From: Saprospiraceae bacterium
GTDB taxonomy: Bacteria > Bacteroidota > Bacteroidia > Chitinophagales > Saprospiraceae
Reading direction: 5' to 3'
DNA length: 64,000 bases
Assembly (NCBI GenBank): GCA_020631355.1
Contig: JAHDHL010000004.1
Coordinates: forward strand, 1 to 64,000
Shown: positions 57,501-64,000 of the stretch, piece by piece
Layout of the letters: each line of letters begins with the position of its first letter
How positions within the stretch are numbered: the first letter of the stretch is position 1
Notes under the pieces: generated by a model
What the model was told of the DNA's origin: nothing
The model's input: the letters and a program-made list of their open reading frames with translations, nothing else
Databases searched by the model: none
Position numbers and translations under genes: made by a program

Positions 57501-60162
57501 TGGAAGCTATACGGGTTGTGATAGTGTGGTCATTATCGAATTGGTTTTTGAAACTCCTCAATCTAACACAAGTATCAACGAACAACACTGTCCCGGAAGT
57601 GGTTATTCCATTACAGTTAATGGAACCGTTTACGATGAAACCAACCCTGTGGGAGTGGAAAATATTCCTGTAGGAAGTGGTTGTGACAGTACCGTTTCCA
57701 TCAATCTCATCTTTGCGCCACCAAGTGGCGAAGCTACATATACGGGATGCTACAATGATGGATATAGCGAAACCATCAATGGTACGGTCTATGACCAGTT
57801 CAATCCCACTGGTACCGAGCTGATTCCGAACGGAAGTTATACAGGTTGTGATAGTATTATCAATATCAATTTCACTTATGTGAATGGTGCAGTAGGTAAC
57901 TTCACTTACAATGGTTGTTCAGGAGATGGATACACTGTACAAATTAATGGCATGACCTATGACGAGAACAATCCGACCGGCACTGAACTGATTCAAAATA
58001 GTAGTTATCTCGGTTGTGATAGTATCGTATTGGTGAATTTGGATTTCTCATGTACCAGTACCGAATACCCGAGTGCCAATACCACCTACCAAATTTGTAA
58101 TGGTATTTTTACTGATAGCGGAGGTTCTACAGGGAATTATTCCAATTCTGAATCCATTTACACCACCATCTGCTCAGAAAATGGCGAACAACTATCCTTG
58201 ACTTTCACTGCATTCGAAACAGAGGGTGGTTTTGACATACTCTACGTTTATGATGGTCCCAATGCATCCTCGGCACTCTTAGGCGAATACTCTGGATTCA
58301 TAGGTAACGACTTCACTGTTTCGTCCAGTGGAAACTGTCTTACTTTCCATTCCATTTCCGATGGTAGTGTCAGCTATCCCGGATGGGAAGCCAGTATAAG
58401 TTGTTCTTGGGGAGACAATACCCAAATCGGGCAGGAAAATCATGTGGGGTGTGAGGGAGACAATTATAGTATCCTTATCAACGGGACTATCTATGATGAG
58501 GATAATCCTAGTGGTATAGAGTTCATCCAAGGAGGAGCATACAATGGATTGGATACTGCCACCATCGTCGAACTTGTTTTCTTGCCACCTTATACATCCA
58601 CCGAATCTTATGCCGGGCAGATGGGTGACGGATACAATCTTGAAGTCAATGGTACATTATACAATGAGTCCAATCCTACAGGAACAGAAATCATAATAGC
58701 TGAGAATGGTTGTGATAGTATTATATATATAGACTTCACATTCTATCCCGAATCCACGAATGTCGTTGAGTATTCCGGTTGTACAGGCGATGGCTATCAA
58801 ATCACTCTGAATGGCATTACCTATAATGAATTGAATCCATCAGGAATAGATACATTGGATAATGCTTCATATCTCGGTACGGACAGTATCATTGTTGTGG
58901 ATTTATATTATCATGAGGTTTATGTAGGTATTATCACCGATACGGATGAGTTGGGTTGTCTTGTGGATTCGACTATCCTGAATACGAATGTTTTCAATGC
59001 CAATGGCAATGTATCTTATATCTGGAGTACCCAAGAAACCACTTCTTCCATTACGGTATATTCACCCGGGCTCTACGAGGTGACCATCACGGATGACTGG
59101 GGATGCAGCCATAGCAATGGCATTACTATAGCAGAGGGGCCCGAATGTAATGATTTGGTATTCCCCGGGGATGCCAACTATGACTTTGTGGTCAATAGTT
59201 ATGATCATCTGACAGTTTGCTTGGCTCCGGGACAAACAGGTATTCCCAGGAATGACCAAGGAATTCTCTGGCAACCATATCAGGCTTTGGATTGGAATGT
59301 GCAAGCTGTTACTGGTGTGGATAACAAGCACTTGGATTGCAATGGTGATGGAATTATTAATTCACAGGACTTATCTGCTGTGGATAATAATTATAACAGT
59401 ATGCATAATGGTATCAATCCATTAAGAATCGAGGGTGCACCTTATGTCAGATTGGTATTCGATACACATTACGACCTCAATGATACGGACAGAACCATTG
59501 TGGGGCAGATTGTTATTGATGATTTCGAAGACCAGGGAGATGTTGAAAATCTTTATGGCATTCTATTCTCCTTGGAATATGATCCCTTTTTCATACAAGA
59601 GGGTTCGTTGCAAATAGAATATCTTGACAATGCTTGGTTGGGTAATAGTATGGAGGTCATCCCATTATATAAGGATTTTTATGACCAAGGCCAGATGGAC
59701 TTGGCATTCACTCGTGGAGACCTGAATTCCGTAACAGGAAGCGGTGTTATTGCCAATGTCCAATTCACGGTCAACGACCCTATCATTTGGAGTCAGGGTG
59801 ATTTCAGCATTCCATTGGCCGTAACGAATGTGTATGCACACGACCATGAAGCCACACCTGCACCATTCAATACGGAATCAGTGGAAATCAGTGTTACCAC
59901 AATCAGTTCCACTGATGATTTCCTTACGGAGAATGCCATAAATGTTTATCCTAATCCAACAAGTGGGGAAATCATCGTTGATACGAAGCAGAATTTAGGA
60001 AAGCACTATACCATCTGGAATACCCTAGGCCAGGAAATAGGGAATGGAATACTGCAACAGAAAGTTACTTCCATCCATTTGAAAGGGCAAAACCCTGGGG
60101 TTTACTTCATCCTCATCAGTACCGAACAAGGGAATTCAGTTAGGAAAATCATATTGGAATAG
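54544..60162 (+). CDS. repeat exoprotein (1872 residues) with CUB, dockerin-like region and T9SS tail
   Basis: Signal peptide (1-23). The bulk consists of 18 copies of a repeat of about 47 residues with consensus Y-x-GC-x-GDGY...NG-x-x-Y-[ND]-E-x-NP-x-G-[TV]-E...GCDS-[ITV]-x-x-INL-x-F; copies 1-5 and 6-15 are broken by Ig-like SprB-type modules and copies 15 and 16 by a CUB domain (about 1180-1280). Near residues 1540-1620 is a dockerin-like calcium segment (GDANYDFVVNSYD and DCNGDGIINSQDL), followed by a cohesin-like beta domain. It ends in a T9SS type-A sorting domain (VYPNPTSGEI, GVYFILI, RKIIL). A T9SS-exported surface protein, perhaps adhesive. Confidence 0.93.
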   Translation: MKSLFQPLVLSILLLFLSSDIQSQVEHTINYHGCLSDGYNITVNGTLYDATNPSGVETFPNAASDGSDSIVYVNLAFNAPTPFIQVIENSGTNSNDGNVCTGDGVILTALNTSTYASAYLWSTGEETSNINVFQPGEYTVTMSDYYGCTASTSYHLNHLPLPTPSIIVEENSGILPNDGNICGWDNATLHVFGDYSDYLWSSFHTSSSITVGQGNTYSVTVTDMNGCTNSTSVDIINNSGLYHHHSYQGCSGDGYSITLNGNTYDENQTYGTEYLQSSMGCDSIVIINLHFEQPEGYEIYHGCMGDGHSISINGNTYDENNPTGTEILSGASANGCDSTIYIQLQFYPEPIGTESHISQLGSGYIVTVNGNTYNEANPTGTEVLTSYLGCDSTVTINLQFMNAIHGSLDYDGCSGDGYEVTINGNTYNEGNPNGTEILAGAASSGLDSVVHINLDYTIVNPQINITETSGFNTEDAIICPGDAVMLEVNTFQSQIWSTGATSPSITTNSAGDYTVTVTNSNGCTGSSTVNVQSAPTPVFNTSITDYSGQSINDGIICDGDIAVMSIIETTDQLASYTWAMGEITSSAVANFPGDFTVTVTNVQGCTATAEFNISTQPNYVQYETHNGCSGDGYEITINGNTYNETNPYGVETTSGTSGCDTITYIQLEYHEAVGHINYTGCVDFGYSVTVNGTIYDDTNPTGTETIIGGSYWGCDSTVHINLTYTGPTVGYETYIGCYGDGYDIHVNNNHYGWSNPFGVEVIPFGSYTGCDSTIYINLIFNPPINETIEYTGQTGDGYELDVNGTIYNEANPTGTEVLSSIITGCDSIITINLTFNPVGTNIIDYVGCSGDGYSTVLDGITYDENNPTDTITIANGSYLGIDSIIIIDLVFHEHTTSNFEYHGCEGDGYEIYMGGTYYNELNPTGIANLVNVNGCDSIVTINLTFTPSSVGYLDYLGCEGDGYGPIVVNGSFYYESNPSGIEVIPNGSYTGCDSVVIIELVFETPQSNTSINEQHCPGSGYSITVNGTVYDETNPVGVENIPVGSGCDSTVSINLIFAPPSGEATYTGCYNDGYSETINGTVYDQFNPTGTELIPNGSYTGCDSIININFTYVNGAVGNFTYNGCSGDGYTVQINGMTYDENNPTGTELIQNSSYLGCDSIVLVNLDFSCTSTEYPSANTTYQICNGIFTDSGGSTGNYSNSESIYTTICSENGEQLSLTFTAFETEGGFDILYVYDGPNASSALLGEYSGFIGNDFTVSSSGNCLTFHSISDGSVSYPGWEASISCSWGDNTQIGQENHVGCEGDNYSILINGTIYDEDNPSGIEFIQGGAYNGLDTATIVELVFLPPYTSTESYAGQMGDGYNLEVNGTLYNESNPTGTEIIIAENGCDSIIYIDFTFYPESTNVVEYSGCTGDGYQITLNGITYNELNPSGIDTLDNASYLGTDSIIVVDLYYHEVYVGIITDTDELGCLVDSTILNTNVFNANGNVSYIWSTQETTSSITVYSPGLYEVTITDDWGCSHSNGITIAEGPECNDLVFPGDANYDFVVNSYDHLTVCLAPGQTGIPRNDQGILWQPYQALDWNVQAVTGVDNKHLDCNGDGIINSQDLSAVDNNYNSMHNGINPLRIEGAPYVRLVFDTHYDLNDTDRTIVGQIVIDDFEDQGDVENLYGILFSLEYDPFFIQEGSLQIEYLDNAWLGNSMEVIPLYKDFYDQGQMDLAFTRGDLNSVTGSGVIANVQFTVNDPIIWSQGDFSIPLAVTNVYAHDHEATPAPFNTESVEISVTTISSTDDFLTENAINVYPNPTSGEIIVDTKQNLGKHYTIWNTLGQEIGNGILQQKVTSIHLKGQNPGVYFILISTEQGNSVRKIILE

Positions 60163-60166
60163 ATAT

Positions 60167-60198
60167 AAAAAAGCAAGCCTGAATAGGCTTGCTTTTTT
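60167..60198. terminator. bidirectional intrinsic terminator
   Basis: AAAAAAGCAAGCCT at 60167-60180 pairs with 60185-60198 around GAAT, with T-runs on both strands. It serves the 1872-residue exoprotein gene and the converging pdxA gene. Confidence 0.88.
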
Positions 60199-60208
60199 TG
60201 TTGTTGAA

Positions 60209-61273
60209 TTACTTATCCTCGGGTTGTTTCTCTATTTCGATATCCACTTTTTCCACGGTATTGGACCTATCTTCCTGATATGTTTTCCTATTGGAATGAA
60301 TATCCTTGGCCAGGAAAATGGCTTTTCTCATGGAATCGGGATTGGCCTGATTCTTACCTGCTAGGTCATAGGCCGTACCATGATCCGGTGAAGTACGAAT
60401 GAATGATAATCCTCCCGTATAATTGGTACCATCGCCAAAGGAAAGTGCCTTGAAAGCCACTAATCCTTGGTCGTGATACATAGCTAATATCCCATCGAAT
60501 TTGGTATACTGGCTAGAGCCGAAAAAGCCATCAGCCGGATAAGGTCCCATGACCATGGCTCCTTTTTTCTTGGCCTCCACTATTGCAGGTCTAATGATTT
60601 TTTCTTCCTCATCACCCAAAACACCATCATCTCCTGCATGTGGGTTCAGTCCTAGGACAGCTATGATAGGTTTTTCTATTCCAAAATCCATTTTGAGTGT
60701 ACGATTCATCAATCGGATTTTTTCCTTTATCCTATCCTTGGTAATCGCAGCTGGAACATCCCTCAGTGGAAGGTGATTGGTTACTACTCCTACCCTTAGG
60801 GTATCATTGACCATCAACATCAAGCTATTCTTCTGTCCTGCTTCCTTGGTCAGGTATTCCGTATGACCGGCATACGGGAAGTCAGCCATATTCATGGCCT
60901 TTTTATTAATCGGAGCGGTTACAAGTGCATCCACAGCTCCTTCCTTAAGTTCCTGAACCGCCTTTTCCAAGGCGATGTAAGCGAATTTCCCACCATCCTC
61001 AGTAGCTTTTCCCAAGGAGATATTCACATTCTCATTCCAACAATTCACTACATTGATCCTACCCTCATAAGCCTTGGAAGCGGAACCCACTGATTGGAAT
61101 TTCACATTCACTCCCTCTAGGATATTCTTATGATAGGCCACCACCTTTGATGAACCGTAAATGATAGGTGTACAGATATCCAGCATCCTACCATCAGTCA
61201 GTACTTTCAGTATGACTTCCACCCCAATACCATTAATATCCCCAATACTGATTCCTACTTTAAACTTGGCCAT
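60209..61273 (-). CDS. pdxA: 4-hydroxythreonine-4-phosphate dehydrogenase
   Basis: A 354-residue cytoplasmic enzyme of pyridoxal 5'-phosphate biosynthesis. It oxidises and decarboxylates 4-phosphohydroxy-L-threonine with NAD. Family motifs seen are GDINGIGVEV at the N-terminus, VTAPINKKA, the metal ligand region AGHTEYLT, GLNPHAGD (second metal histidine), MYHDQGL and FIRTSPDHGTAYDLAG. The C-terminal 20 residues are charged and probably disordered. It begins 35 bp after the pepA stop, so the two are likely cotranscribed. Confidence 0.97.
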   Translation of the reverse strand: MAKFKVGISIGDINGIGVEVILKVLTDGRMLDICTPIIYGSSKVVAYHKNILEGVNVKFQSVGSASKAYEGRINVVNCWNENVNISLGKATEDGGKFAYIALEKAVQELKEGAVDALVTAPINKKAMNMADFPYAGHTEYLTKEAGQKNSLMLMVNDTLRVGVVTNHLPLRDVPAAITKDRIKEKIRLMNRTLKMDFGIEKPIIAVLGLNPHAGDDGVLGDEEEKIIRPAIVEAKKKGAMVMGPYPADGFFGSSQYTKFDGILAMYHDQGLVAFKALSFGDGTNYTGGLSFIRTSPDHGTAYDLAGKNQANPDSMRKAIFLAKDIHSNRKTYQEDRSNTVEKVDIEIEKQPEDK

Positions 61274-61308
61274 ATCTTCTGTTTAAATCTTTTAAGTGTT
61301 ATATCGGA

Positions 61309-62742
61309 TTATCCTAGATAGTTACTAAGGAAATCATAGGTCAGACGTACGCCGACCCCTGTTCCTTCCTTGGTCTTATAACCTGTTTTCTTATGCATAT
61401 AAGCAGGTCCTGCAATATCAAAATGCAACCATGGATAATCAGTGAAATGCTCCAAGAACTTACCTGCCGTAATATGTCCGGCATAAGGCCCACCAAGATT
61501 CTTGATATCGGCAATATCGGATTTAATGGTTTCGCCATATTCTTTCCACATTGGGAATTCGACCAAACGTTCGTAGGTTTTCATTCCACTCTGCTCCATC
61601 TTGTACTTGATCTTACTATCAGCATTTCCCATATAACAGATACCCTCTGGTCCTATACAATAGGCCGCTGCTCCTGTCAGGGTTGCAAAATCAAGTACCA
61701 ATTCAGGATTGTATTGCTTGGCATAATGCAATGAATCCGCTAGGGTCATCCTACCCTCAGCATCAGTATTCAATACTTCAACGGTAATTCCTGATAAGGT
61801 CTTGACCACATCACCAGGCACATAGGCATCATTACCCGGTCTGTTATCCGTAGCTCCTACCAGTGCAATTACATAAACAGGCAACTCCGCTTTCGCTATT
61901 GCTATCATTGTTCCTGTAACGGCTGCTGCTCCACCCATATCACACTTCATGTAATCCATGGAGTTCTTTGTTGGTTTCAGACTCACACCTCCCGTATCGA
62001 ACATCACACCCTTACCCACCAATATAACGGGTTGTTTATTCTTTGCATTCTTAGGTTTCCATTCCATGATATTGAATGTCGGAGGAACGAAACTTCCTTG
62101 GTTAACGGACAGTAGACCACCCATTCCCAATTTTTCAATCTCTTTCTTTTCCAATACCTTGACCTTGAAGCCATACTCCTGACCTGCAGCCTTGACTTCC
62201 TTGCTGTAATTCACCGAATTCAGATAAGAATGAGGTTCATTGACCAAATCCCTGGCCTTACAAGTACCCTCCAATACTGACTCCAAGCTATGGAATTCCG
62301 TTTTGGTCGCACAAGAGTTATGAAGCTTTACTTCCTGAAGTGCATTCCTCTTGCCATCCTTATCATTGAAATATTTCAAGAATTGATAATTACCAAGAAC
62401 CAGTCCCTCGATATAATCCAGTGCATGGTTCTTTTCAGCATGGTTGATGACCGTAAGGGATTTGATTTTGTAGTGCTCTGTGGTATCCAATAATTCAGCA
62501 GCAGCCAATCTTGTATCTTCCTTGGCCTTATGAGGTACTTCTCCTTCCTTTAGGATTTGGATGAAGATATATTGACCTACCTTAGGAAAAACAAAGGATT
62601 TGACTTCATTCTTCAATCCATCGGCCAAAATACTGATCTCACCTGTAGTTAGATATGTATCAGCCCAATCCAAATTAGAATCATCAGAAAGGACCACTAA
62701 ATGGTTTTTCAGGGAACGTGTGAGACTTAGCTTAGTATTCAT
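61309..62742 (-). CDS. pepA: leucyl aminopeptidase (M17 family)
   Basis: A 477-residue cytoplasmic enzyme that removes N-terminal residues from peptides using two metal ions. The catalytic C-terminal half shows VGKGVMFDTGG (metal-binding Lys/Asp), MDYMKCDMGGAAAVTG (Asp ligand) and the signature NTDAEGRMTL (Asp, Glu ligands, Arg). The N-terminal half is the regulatory domain. Length is typical. A minus-strand -7 element lies at 62768-62775, 25 bp upstream of the ATG. Confidence 0.96.
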   Translation of the reverse strand: MNTKLSLTRSLKNHLVVLSDDSNLDWADTYLTTGEISILADGLKNEVKSFVFPKVGQYIFIQILKEGEVPHKAKEDTRLAAAELLDTTEHYKIKSLTVINHAEKNHALDYIEGLVLGNYQFLKYFNDKDGKRNALQEVKLHNSCATKTEFHSLESVLEGTCKARDLVNEPHSYLNSVNYSKEVKAAGQEYGFKVKVLEKKEIEKLGMGGLLSVNQGSFVPPTFNIMEWKPKNAKNKQPVILVGKGVMFDTGGVSLKPTKNSMDYMKCDMGGAAAVTGTMIAIAKAELPVYVIALVGATDNRPGNDAYVPGDVVKTLSGITVEVLNTDAEGRMTLADSLHYAKQYNPELVLDFATLTGAAAYCIGPEGICYMGNADSKIKYKMEQSGMKTYERLVEFPMWKEYGETIKSDIADIKNLGGPYAGHITAGKFLEHFTDYPWLHFDIAGPAYMHKKTGYKTKEGTGVGVRLTYDFLSNYLG

Positions 62743-62767
62743 TCAATTATCTGTTATGTAAGATGTG

Positions 62768-62775
62768 CAAAGATA
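62768..62775 (-). promoter_or_regulatory. -7 promoter element of pepA-pdxA
   Basis: Minus-strand TATCTTTG matches TAnnTTTG exactly, 25 bp before the pepA ATG, leaving a short leader. Confidence 0.5.
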
Positions 62776-62954
62776 GCATTTTATACATTTACACATTGGT
62801 TCGCATCCATGCGGATTTGGGAGTTCGAGTCATAAATAGTCCTTTTTCACTCAGCTACCGACATATCGGACATCGAATGGCAGCAAGCTCTTGTCCAAAA
62901 CCCCTCTTTCAAGGGAACCATTTCCAAAAAGTAGCGATTGTCAATGTTTTCACA

Positions 62955-62962
62955 TACCTTTG
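62955..62962 (+). promoter_or_regulatory. -7 promoter element of rsmA
   Basis: TACCTTTG is an exact TAnnTTTG match ending 7 bp before the rsmA ATG (62970). The predicted transcript would start a few bases before the start codon. Confidence 0.5.
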
Positions 62963-62969
62963 AAAATAG

Positions 62970-63755
62970 ATGAAAGCGAAGAAATCCTACGGCCAACATT
63001 TCCTACACAGGGAAGACATTGCAGAGCGCATTTCCAAATCATTGGCCCATACAGATGCATATCAGAAAATCATAGAGATTGGTCCCGGTAAGGGTATGCT
63101 GACCAAATACCTCATGGAAGATTGGGGAGACCGGCTCGTAGCCATTGAGGCAGACCAGGATATGGTAGGTTATCTTGGTGAACATTACCCCCAGCTGAAT
63201 GTCCTTTATCATGATTTCCTTAAGGTTTGGTTGAATAAGGTTTTTGACGAGGGCGAGCAATTCGCATTGATTGGTAATTTCCCTTACAACATTTCCTCTC
63301 AGATTGTATTCCGAATGATTGAACACAAGGAAGTCATTCCGGAAATGGTTGGTATGTTCCAAAAGGAAATGGCAGAAAGAATCATCGCTTCCCCAGGAGG
63401 AAAGGATTATGGAGTCATCAGTGTTTTGACCCAAGCCTTTTATTCGGGTGAATACCTCTTTACGGTAAAACCGGGATCATTCAATCCTCCTCCAAGAGTA
63501 ATGTCGGCCGTCATCCGATTGGTACGGAAAGATAATCAGGAATTGGGTTGTGATCCGAAACTTTTCAGACGGGTTGTGAAGCAGGCATTCAGCCAAAGAA
63601 GGAAGATGCTTCGGAACACCATGAAAGTTTTCATGCCACATGAGGAATTAATGAAAGATGAATTCTTTACGATTCGTCCCGAAAAATTATCTTTAGAGCA
63701 ATTTGTTGACCTGACCAATACGATACAAAACCACATCGACCAGAAAGAGGAATAA
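62970..63755 (+). CDS. rsmA: 16S rRNA (adenine1518-N6/adenine1519-N6)-dimethyltransferase
   Basis: A 261-residue cytoplasmic enzyme that dimethylates two adjacent adenines in helix 45 of 16S rRNA, using S-adenosylmethionine, in late small-subunit assembly. Seen are KKSYGQHFL at the N-terminus, the SAM motif IEIGPGKGMLT (residues 35-45), and the catalytic motif NFPYNIS (103-109; Phe replaces the more usual Leu). The C-terminal domain has PPPRVMSAVIRL and FSQRRKMLRN. The start is fixed by the conserved N-terminus. A -7 promoter element lies almost directly before the ATG. Confidence 0.97.
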   Translation: MKAKKSYGQHFLHREDIAERISKSLAHTDAYQKIIEIGPGKGMLTKYLMEDWGDRLVAIEADQDMVGYLGEHYPQLNVLYHDFLKVWLNKVFDEGEQFALIGNFPYNISSQIVFRMIEHKEVIPEMVGMFQKEMAERIIASPGGKDYGVISVLTQAFYSGEYLFTVKPGSFNPPPRVMSAVIRLVRKDNQELGCDPKLFRRVVKQAFSQRRKMLRNTMKVFMPHEELMKDEFFTIRPEKLSLEQFVDLTNTIQNHIDQKEE

Positions 63756-63864
63756 GGTATCCAAGGATAATACACGGAAGATGATCGAATGATTCCATCA
63801 TGGTTATTCTGGATAGGGCCTTACTTTCCATACCTGATTTATTGACCAAAATTTTCAAGTTAAG

Positions 63865-64000
63865 ATGAAACCAACTATCCTAACACTCCTATTCGCATTC
63901 CTATTCACATCATTCTCATTCTCACAGACCTATTATCTCCATTGTGGCAAGTTGATTGACGGAAAGAATGATAAGATCATGAAAGAAAAGACCATCATTG
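63865..64000 (+). CDS. secreted amidohydrolase-like protein, C-terminus beyond window
   Basis: The ATG at 63865 opens a frame that runs off the right edge (45 codons visible). A signal peptide (1-20, ending FSFSQ) is followed by TYYLHCGKLIDGKNDKIMK, the first beta strands of the composite amidohydrolase/imidazolonepropionase-type domain. Metal-binding residues lie beyond the window. Probable secreted or lipid-free periplasmic metallo-hydrolase (dipeptidase-like). Confidence 0.7.
   Translation, partial: MKPTILTLLFAFLFTSFSFSQTYYLHCGKLIDGKNDKIMKEKTII

Overview
The window is chromosomal DNA of a Bacteroidota bacterium, most probably of the Saprospiria type. Several proteins end in type-A sorting domains of the type IX secretion system (T9SS). 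Large multi-domain surface proteins carry HYR, SprB-like, CUB, LamG and C-type lectin modules. Lipoproteins are abundant, promoters of the form TAnnTTTG can be found, and Shine-Dalgarno signals are largely absent. Genus and species cannot be read from the sequence. No rRNA, tRNA, CRISPR array, transposase or phage gene was seen.

Layout. 1-3.4 kb: the N-terminal part of a CUB-domain exoprotein that runs off the left edge, and a small secreted protein. 3.8-8.2 kb: a leftward four-gene unit (lipoprotein, tetratricopeptide-type exoprotein, two small membrane proteins) with no assigned function. 8.3-13.7 kb: a PAS-type sensor kinase, divergent from a fused B12-dependent acyl-CoA mutase (IcmF type). 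13.8-22.8 kb: mostly small lipoproteins and envelope proteins, with a lipase-like lipoprotein, an AraC regulator, a double SnoaL-like protein, an SGNH hydrolase, an NlpC/P60-like protein and a 52-residue basic protein. 22.9-31.3 kb: a PcfJ-like protein, an OmpA-domain protein, an HExxH metalloprotease, an ECF sigma factor with a fused anti-sigma/thioredoxin/sorting-domain partner, and a Kazal-inhibitor exoprotein. 31.4-36.1 kb: housekeeping pgi and thyA, an AT-rich glucosaminidase bracketed by five perfect hairpins, and a glycerophosphodiesterase lipoprotein. 36.3-52.4 kb: two paralogous adhesin-like proteins (1022 and 3988 residues) around a 280-residue secreted protein. 52.5-60.2 kb: a DUF2141/hydrolase pair, a YkgJ protein and a 1872-residue repeat exoprotein with a T9SS tail. 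60.2-64 kb: pdxA, pepA, rsmA and the start of an amidohydrolase.

The most unusual locus is 36.3-52.4 kb. In both adhesins a C-type lectin domain is inserted inside an HYR domain, and in the larger one two LamG domains are inserted inside SprB-type repeats. The two proteins share a C-terminal module of about 100 residues, ending GK-x-AN-x-GR-[FY], which replaces the usual T9SS tail and is a candidate for an undescribed sorting or anchoring signal. The larger protein carries 20 tandem 80-residue repeats, 19 of them spaced at exactly 240 bp, with a 720-bp higher-order period.

Many genes end in perfect-armed hairpins (11-21 bp) that probably serve as terminators, often shared between convergent genes.
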